A DNA stretch of 64,000 bases, taken from assembly GCA_037127315.1 (NCBI GenBank), contig JBBBDQ010000347.1:901001-965000 (forward strand), read 5' to 3'. Positions 58,241 through 64,000 of this stretch are shown here, in pieces (the first letter of the stretch is position 1; the number at the start of each line of letters is the position of its first letter). Both the position numbers and the translations under genes were made by a program. The notes under the pieces are model-generated. The model did no database searches and was not told where the DNA came from. It saw only the letters and a list, made by a program, of their open reading frames with translations. Source of the stretch: Ascarosepion bandense. Lineage: Eukaryota > Mollusca > Cephalopoda > Sepiida > Sepiidae.

Positions 58241-58424
58241 CTGGGAAGTCGCATGGGCTTTCCTTCATCTCCATTGCCCTGAATATGCCTTCTTATGCTT
58301 TTTGAACTCTCTTTTCAAATAATATCTCTGAAGAAAATTCTTGATTTTAGTATAAAGGTTATTTCTGTTGTCATTTTCTTTAAGATTTACCTGTGACTTA
58401 AACTCCTAGAGTATTTGTTCTGGT

Positions 58425-58462
58425 GCTCTGTCCCCTCAGGGTATAGGCGATCATAGAAAATG
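58425..58462 (-). mobile_element. tiny RTE-like LINE 3' end, inverted
   Basis: Only the block TGTCCCCTCAGGGTATAGGCGATCATAG-type DNA (split here as TCCCCTCAGGGTATAGGCGA) is recognisable. Confidence 0.4.
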
Positions 58463-58719
58463 ATAATAAAATGTGTCGTTTCGATATTTCGCCTAAACTC
58501 TCTTTTACCATCCATTCACTAGTATGTGATGCGGTGTTTTAATCTACCTATCTAGCACTCAATCTGTCATATATATATATATAATTATTCTAAAAATACA
58601 AAATGATGAGCAAATAGGTGAGTCCCAAAACCCGATCCTATTAATATAGTTTTTTTTTTAATATTAAAATTGATGAAGGTTAAGGGCTAGATTTAAATCG
58701 TATTTTTTATTCAAATATA

Positions 58720-59015
58720 TGTAAAATATAACAAAAATTTCGAAGTGTGATTTCGTTGGATAGTCACTTCAGCGAGAAAGTTCTCGCTTTATCAGCAACG
58801 TTGCTTTCTTACATTGTGCCGACAAATTCAAAAACTTGTTAATCCCGATCTATTTAAAATTCCTGTGCATGGATTCATTTTTGGGCTTCTTCCGATATCG
58901 TAATCTTGTAACACATTTGAATTAATGTTTTTGTTTTCCACCATTAATGATAAAGCGAGAATTTTCTCGCTGAAATGGCCAAACAACGAAATTAAATTTC
59001 GAAATTTTTGTATTA
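58720..59015. repeat. outward-facing inverted pair of ribozyme-like hairpins
   Basis: The left arm on the minus strand (58805-58731) and the right arm on the plus strand (58943-59010) share TGATAAAGCGAGAA, CTCGCTGAA.TG and AACGAAAT, then TTCGAAATTTTTGT. Each has a perfect six-pair stem AGCGAG/CTCGCT between TGATAA and GAA(A/G). The layout is hammerhead-like, but the core reads TGATAA instead of TGATGA and no cleavage triplet is clear. About 140 bp lie between the arms. Confidence 0.6.
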
Positions 59016-59022
59016 TTATTTT

Positions 59023-59025
<3 letters not shown>

Positions 59026-59075
<50 letters not shown>

Positions 59076-59344
59076 AAAAAGGATGACATCCGTCACATTA
59101 TTATTTCTGCAAAGTATGTTCGTTTCGTCATCGATGTTTTTTCATAAAAAGACCGCTGAAGAGGTAAACATACTTCGCAGAAATTATCATACCACACATG
59201 TAAGGTTTGAAGTTTTATTTGAACAAATATTTGGCTCCGTAAATAGATAATTTTATCTACATCAAGCCCTCTGCCTGGATGAATTTTAATATTAATTTTA
59301 TAGGATCCTCGTTTGGATTTTACCTACATGTCACATTTATTGGG

Positions 59345-59429
<85 letters not shown>

Positions 59430-59454
59430 TGTGTCTGTGTCTGTGTTTGTGTGT

Positions 59455-59486
<32 letters not shown>

Positions 59487-59535
59487 CATTGTCCGTGTGT
59501 GTCATTGTCCGTGTGTGTGTGTGTGTGTGTTGTTT
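59026..59535. repeat. microsatellite pair: (AT)n, then (AT)n-(GT)n
   Basis: AT lies at 59026-59072. At 59349-59535 an AT array is followed by a long GT array with CTGT and CATTGTCC interruptions. Between them (59073-59348) nothing is recognised except a weak inverted repeat around CATACTTCG. Confidence 0.85.
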
Positions 59536-59884
59536 CAAATTTAGCTTCTTTATGGGTGGAACGGAGAGGAAAAATGTATCATTGTAAAGTGTGTAGAGAA
59601 ATCCACACTCAGCTTCCTGACGTGTTCAGGCCTGAAATTGCCAGTCATCATGAAGTTTGATTAATAAAGCCACGTTGTCTATTTTTTAGGCACAAGTATT
59701 TTAAACTAGATATGTTAGCTTAATAAATTCAATTGATATATGTTACCCATGAAGTTCGTTTATTATTTCTGAGATACACTGAAATTGCAAGATTTTTAAA
59801 AATTTCCTATTTATTCATTTCTAAAGTTGTTATATTTATCGAAAATGAATAGCATCAGAAAACAAAAACTAATTTGATAATTTA
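59536..59884. other. unassigned sequence
   Basis: No recognised element. Confidence 0.3.
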
Positions 59885-60170
59885 AATAATTGGGCTTTAA
59901 TATTACTATTCAATATTTCGATGTTAAATTTAATCTTAACAGTGCTATAGTGGAACCATTCAGGAAAGAAACAAGTATTTTGCGATATGTCAATGTCAAA
60001 TCAAACAAACTCAGTCAGATTGTTTATAAAGTATCCAGAATTGTGGAGCAGATTATTTCGCAACACATCTTCTGAAAATATGTTTGACAAGGATAAACGC
60101 GTGTATCAGTCAAGATTGCAGGTAATAGGCAATTTTAAATTATTAACATACCAAGATGTCAAATAGGTTT
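59885..60170 (+). pseudogene. Penelope-like element RT fragment, third type
   Basis: The frame reads QYFDVKFNLNSAIVEPFRKE, RYVNVKSNKLSQIVYKV and VEQIISQHIF. After a shift it reads SSENMFDKDKRVYQSRLQ. This matches the conserved block downstream of the catalytic motif in one PLE-type RT (FLDVTFNLN...Y.PYRKP...YVH.KSNHPP.I..NIP....RIS..S.NE..F...K..Y..AL). Only ~95 residues remain. It may be of the same lineage as the fragment at 3010-3098. Confidence 0.6.
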
Positions 60171-60590
60171 CGATTAATAAAGAGTTAAAGAGAAAATAAA
60201 AGATCCTTTAGTTGAAAAGGAAAGATTGGTTGACTCTCCCGTTAAATTTACAATTAAAAATCAAAATTGGCAAAACATTCTTTATCATACTATGCAAACA
60301 ATTATTGAATAAGATGAAATTAGATCTTATTACAGATACTTAGACATTATGTCTTTAATACCTAATCTGGAACAGAAATGTGATTTTATTCCGGTAAAAC
60401 TTTACAGCCTTACTCTATTTAACCGAAGATCAACTTTACTTTATTTAACAACAGGTGGGTTCATGCCGTCAAAAATTACGGCAAAATATTTATATCGATA
60501 AAATGATTGCAATATATATATTGATGCACCTACTATTGAATATTCTACATTAAAGAAAAAAATTCAAACTCCTAATCTTGACCAACTGTA
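60171..60590 (+). other. decayed coding-like sequence, unidentified
   Basis: In one plus frame with few stops the translation includes SLIPNLEQKCDFIPVKLYSL, LLYLTTGGFMPSKITAKYLY and IDAPTIEYSTLKKKIQTPNL. It looks like a broken protein, but I do not recognise it. It may be more of the PLE upstream or another element. Confidence 0.3.
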
Positions 60591-60597
60591 AACGCTA

Positions 60598-60915
60598 ATT
60601 GTACTCTTCAGCCTCTTTTCTCGCACTTCCCGTCTGTGGAATTCCCTTCCATTTACTTGTTTCCCCGACAGCTACAATCTTCAAGAATTTAAATGTAAAG
60701 TCAACAGTCATCTCCTATCTCACGAACCTGCATTCTCTCTCTCATGCTCCTTTCTCCGTCCACTCCGCTCACATCAATATTCTCATCCATCACTTACCCT
60801 ATTCTTGACACCCCTATAACCTGTCACTCTTTATCATAACTTTTCTCCTATGTAATCCACTACAAAACAGTGGTAGTAAAATGCCTTGTTTGGGGCGATA
60901 TGATTATTTAAAAAA
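60598..60915 (+). pseudogene. CR1/Jockey-like LINE 3' end
   Basis: Starts within the C-terminal SFFSRTSRLWNSLP-equivalent, then has AATTTAAATGTAAAGTCAAC (FKCKVN) and the 3' UTR, ending GTTTGGGGCGATATGATTA. Confidence 0.8.
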
Positions 60916-61460
60916 GGGACATTTGCAATCAGACATATAGCACTGGCATAGCGGAAAAAAATTATTCCTGTGGGCTATATCTTAATTCTCAAGTGTTCAG
61001 TGTTGTTGAGTATGACATTAATCAGGAACAGTCATAAAGAAAAGATTGAGAAGACAGGCGAATCTTTCTGGGTTATCGGGAAAGCGCGTGAGAGATTGAA
61101 TTAGTGAGAAGTCCAGGGTTTGGTTGTCAGTGAGGTAAATGATAGACTGATTAAGCCAACTGGCATGGAGGGCATTAAATTCACCGAACGCAAATATAAT
61201 TGCAAAACGTGTAAGTAAATGACATAATCTCCATTATAAGAAATGCTAACTAGTACGCTACAGTCATAAGAGGCGGGGGTCGTAAAGAATGAAGTAATAT
61301 CGGACTGAATTTAGTAAAGACAGATTGAGACTCATGTAAGATTTGTCAGGAGATGCAACTAAGTTTTCACTTGTCAGCGGGAAATATTCACGTATATAGA
61401 CTCCTGGGCAATATACAAGTGCAATAAAAACGGGCACGTCTAGAGTGTTTATATATATAT
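60916..61460. other. unassigned sequence
   Basis: No recognised feature. Confidence 0.3.
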
Positions 61461-61462
61461 AC

Positions 61463-61646
61463 TAGCAGTATAGCCCGGCGTTGCTCGGGTGTAATGAAAG
61501 CTTTAAAACTAATCCATAGTCCTGGAGCTCAGACTCAGCCTAAAGGATATTTGTGTGAAGTTTGGTGAAAATCGAATAAAAATTGTGAATTTGTATAAAG
61601 GGCATACAGACAGATAAACAGACAAAAAACACAAACATCTTACCTG

Positions 61647-61701
<55 letters not shown>

Positions 61702-62008
61702 CGATTTTCTGCCCTATTGTAAGAACTGCAACCTTGTAACTTCTGAATATCGATTCTTGTGTCTTTGTCTATGAGTGTTTCAAATTTTATTAAAATCGGA
61801 CCATTCCTTCTATAAACCGATTTTTTCGATTATCGATTTACGATATTTATCGAGGGTACTTCGACATAAAACCTAGCTAAGAACACTCGCAGACACGTAT
61901 AGTACAACTGTGTACATTTTCAAGAAAATCGTTTCAGCCGTTTCGGAGTCTATAGGTAACGGATACACACACACACACAGAGAAAGTTTCTTTTATAAAT
62001 ATGTTTAT
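61463..62008 (+). repeat. dispersed repeat family R, copy 5 (complete)
   Basis: Starts TAGCAGTATAGCCCGGCGTT, has the central (AT)n at 61650-61698 and ends GTTTCTTTTATAAATA. It is shorter than copy 1 in the 5' half. Confidence 0.85.
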
Positions 62009-62039
62009 ATATATATATAATGTTTCGAGTTTCGTCGTA

Positions 62040-62305
62040 ACTCTTGGATTATTCGTCGGCAATTTGTTGTGTTCGACTTGAATTCGAATCCTTCGTCGTT
62101 AAGTTCAAATCCTTTGTCGCTAAGTTGTTGTTGTGTATGCGAGTTCAAATCCTTCGTCAAAGTTGTTGTGTCGACTCGCCAAGTTGTTGTTGTGTACGTG
62201 TGTTCGAAATCTTCCGTTGTTTAATTGTTGTGAGGTATACGTGAGTTTGAACCTTCGTCGCCAAGTTGTTGTGGCAACTCGTCTTCGAAAATTCGTCACC
62301 AAGTT
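62040..62305 (-). repeat. minisatellite derived from a Gypsy leader
   Basis: On the minus strand five or more imperfect units of ~40-70 bp each contain variants of CAACAACTTGGCGACGAAGG followed by TT(T/C)GAA. The unit nearest the LTR begins exactly where a primer-binding site should lie. TGGCGACGA matches the start expected for a primer site paired to a tRNA-Ser 3' end in Mag-type Gypsy elements (established family feature, assignment by memory). Confidence 0.6.
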
Positions 62306-62696
62306 GTTGAGGATTCCGGGTGCGGAACCGTGCAAATAATGAACAACAAAACATATATTTGAGATAGAAAAAATAGTTTATATTAACCAAAATGATACAA
62401 CTGAAACGCAAGTTGGTAATCCATGAATACGATTAGTAAGGAATGTATAAGTCTTTGAAGTGAAGCCGTGCTGGAAATAGTATATCTGTATAATATTATT
62501 CTGGCTGAGTGGAGCTCAGAGCTACTATGACGACTGACGATGTATTCTCTGTGAAACTTCGGTATCTCTCGGTAACTTAGGAAATTTATGGTACTCGTAC
62601 AGTAACTCCAACGGATCAGTCAATGTTCTCACTATCGCAGGAGTATATGTGTTCTCAAGTCGAGCCCATTATCATAGAACAATGGGAGATCCAACA
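62306..62696 (-). mobile_element. Gypsy-type LTR, related to the solo LTR at 35.7 kb
   Basis: On the minus strand it starts TGTTGGATCTCCC and ends GGAATCCTCAACA, and parallels 35745-36128 along its length (shared ATGGATAATAGGCTCG-type and polyadenylation-side blocks). No target duplication is visible, because the interior side continues into the leader minisatellite and then ends at (AT)n. Confidence 0.75.
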
Positions 62697-63685
62697 TATA
62701 TATATATATATATATAATCCACCTTTCTTCTTCATCTTTCTTTACCACGATCCTTGATTCATGTCGTACTCAGCAACTCTGAACACTTGGCAATTATGTG
62801 AACTTTTATGTACTTCCTAGAGAGCGGAAGGTAGCCCAGAAGAGAGAAATGAGAGGATGGGATTGCAGAGTTAAAATTAATTTTGCAGAGAAGTAGCATG
62901 TACAGAGATTGTTGCGAAAGAAACCATTCCACATGGTGGAAAATTTAGGAAAAAGACAGAGATTAATAATAAATGTCGATTGTCTCATGTAACTTATGCG
63001 GGCTGGGAAATTACCACAGACAACAACATAGTATGCACTCTGGGTTGCCTACTGGAGATTTTTGCAAGGTTAATCTTCCATGTTTTTACGCCTCTGCAAA
63101 AAACCTCGAAATTATTCGAATGTTTCTCAGAGCAGCCTTTCTAGACGTTACCAAGAATTTGGGAACCAATAACTAAAAACTTCCAACCTGGTACTATCAG
63201 TATTATGAGATGTTGACACCATCCATATATATATAACAAAATATTCATGACAGCCGCATGACGAAGGTACCAGAAGACAAAAAGATTCGGGAACCTCTTC
63301 CTAAACTGGAAAGAAGAGACGGCTCTCTTCTCTTGTTATACAGAAACGGAAAGAGTATGGATTGGGTGAGAGAAAAGTCTATCTACATCTATCAAAAAAT
63401 AAGAAAAAAGTTCATAAGTTTTAAATTCGTTAAAGATGATATATTCATTATGAATTAAAAATGGTATATATGATACTTCTGAAAAATAATACAAACAGTC
63501 TAGGTTTAGATTTCTCAGTTAAGTTATATCTCAGAATGTAAGTTTTAGGAAAATTTGTTTATATTGTCTTTGGTTGCGTTCAGTATATTAGGAGACGACC
63601 CAGAGCAGAAATACAGAAATATTCTGAAGAATTAAAGACAATATGTATTTATGTCTTTATTAGAATTTTGGCTTTCCTGAAAATT
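62697..63685. other. unassigned sequence
   Basis: (AT)n follows the LTR at 62697-62716. Frames at 62973-63176 and 63258-63458 show nothing I recognise. Confidence 0.3.
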
Positions 63686-63687
63686 TC

Positions 63688-63775
63688 TTTGGTCGAGTAG
63701 TAAGAGACGTTAGATATAATAAGGAAATATCAGCGGTGTATGGGTTCAAATCCGACCGGAAAATACATATTTTCC
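63688..63775 (+). repeat. tRNA-like SINE head
   Basis: A-box-like TGGTCGAGTAGTAAGA and B-box-like GGGTTCAAATCCG are about 50 bp apart, as in Leu/Ser-type tRNA. The body after it is AT-rich and not assigned. Confidence 0.55.
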
Positions 63776-63919
63776 GAAGATGTCTCGAATATATAGGCCA
63801 GCAGATATTTACAATGATCTGTTTAAATTTAGAAAAAAAAAACAGAATATTTATTAAAAATATTATTCGAATAAATAAATTTAAACAAATATGTAAGTTT
63901 ACGTCAAATTTTATATATA

Positions 63920-64000
63920 TATATAGTCATCTGCAGACTGATCTGTTTCGCTGTATCACAGTTCATCAGTACGGTTAGACTCCGACTGCTTTTAACCCAG
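63920..64000 (-). repeat. tRNA-derived SINE, cut by window end
   Basis: On the minus strand the 3' body AACTGTGATACAGCGAAACA and ...GATGACTATATATA match 29178-29322. The tRNA-like head lies beyond the window. Confidence 0.7.

Noticed and set aside
59153..59200. Hammerhead candidate (CTGAAGA, then GAAA)
   Set aside because: The intervening bases do not form a stem. The local symmetry is an unrelated weak inverted repeat.

Overview
This window reads as repeat-dominated, AT-rich animal DNA, most likely from a mollusc and probably a cephalopod. That guess rests on long (AT)n, (AC/GT)n and (GATA)n arrays, tRNA- and 5S-type SINEs, RTE-like and CR1/Jockey-like LINEs, several Penelope-like elements (PLEs) and degraded Tc1/mariner transposons. 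It is inference; no species marker is visible. I see no convincing host protein-coding exon. Nearly every substantial open frame belongs to a decayed mobile element.

Layout. 0-5.4 kb: SINE copies, an RTE-like LINE 3' end and small relics. 6.0-13.6 kb: a nested PLE locus. A reverse transcriptase/GIY-YIG element (7.46-12.56 kb) is preceded by an inverted pair of hammerhead-ribozyme-like motifs and a head-to-head, internally deleted partner copy (6.03-6.62 kb). It is interrupted by a compact LTR element (9297-12064) with matching 4-bp target duplications. 15-21.5 kb: CR1/Jockey-like LINE copies, one split by a 1.5 kb Tc1-like transposon with TA duplications and paired internal repeats. 22-30 kb: Gypsy protease, Tc1 and mariner relics and a nine-copy 70-72 bp satellite. 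31.5-33.6 kb: a restriction-like-endonuclease LINE and three more hammerhead-like motifs of the PLE family. 35.4-36.6 kb: a solo LTR with a perfect 5-bp duplication inside a LINE. 38.5-45.7 kb: an RTE-like LINE and repeated copies of an unclassified dispersed family, one carrying a SINE with a 5S rRNA-like head. 46.6-49.1 kb: a second PLE type and an inverted copy of the first PLE family that lacks the LTR insertion, giving an unoccupied paralogous site. 51.3-58.5 kb: mariner, SINE and LINE relics. 58.7-64 kb: another inverted hammerhead-like pair, a PLE relic, LINE and dispersed-repeat copies, and a Gypsy-type LTR whose primer-binding-site leader appears amplified into a minisatellite.

How the parts relate. 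The strongest theme is the PLE family and its self-cleaving-ribozyme-like ends. Hammerhead motifs in PLEs are established knowledge. What deserves attention here is that they recur as outward-facing inverted pairs with short spacers, sometimes without any open frame and once around a tRNA-like sequence. All similarities were judged by eye, with no alignment or folding software.
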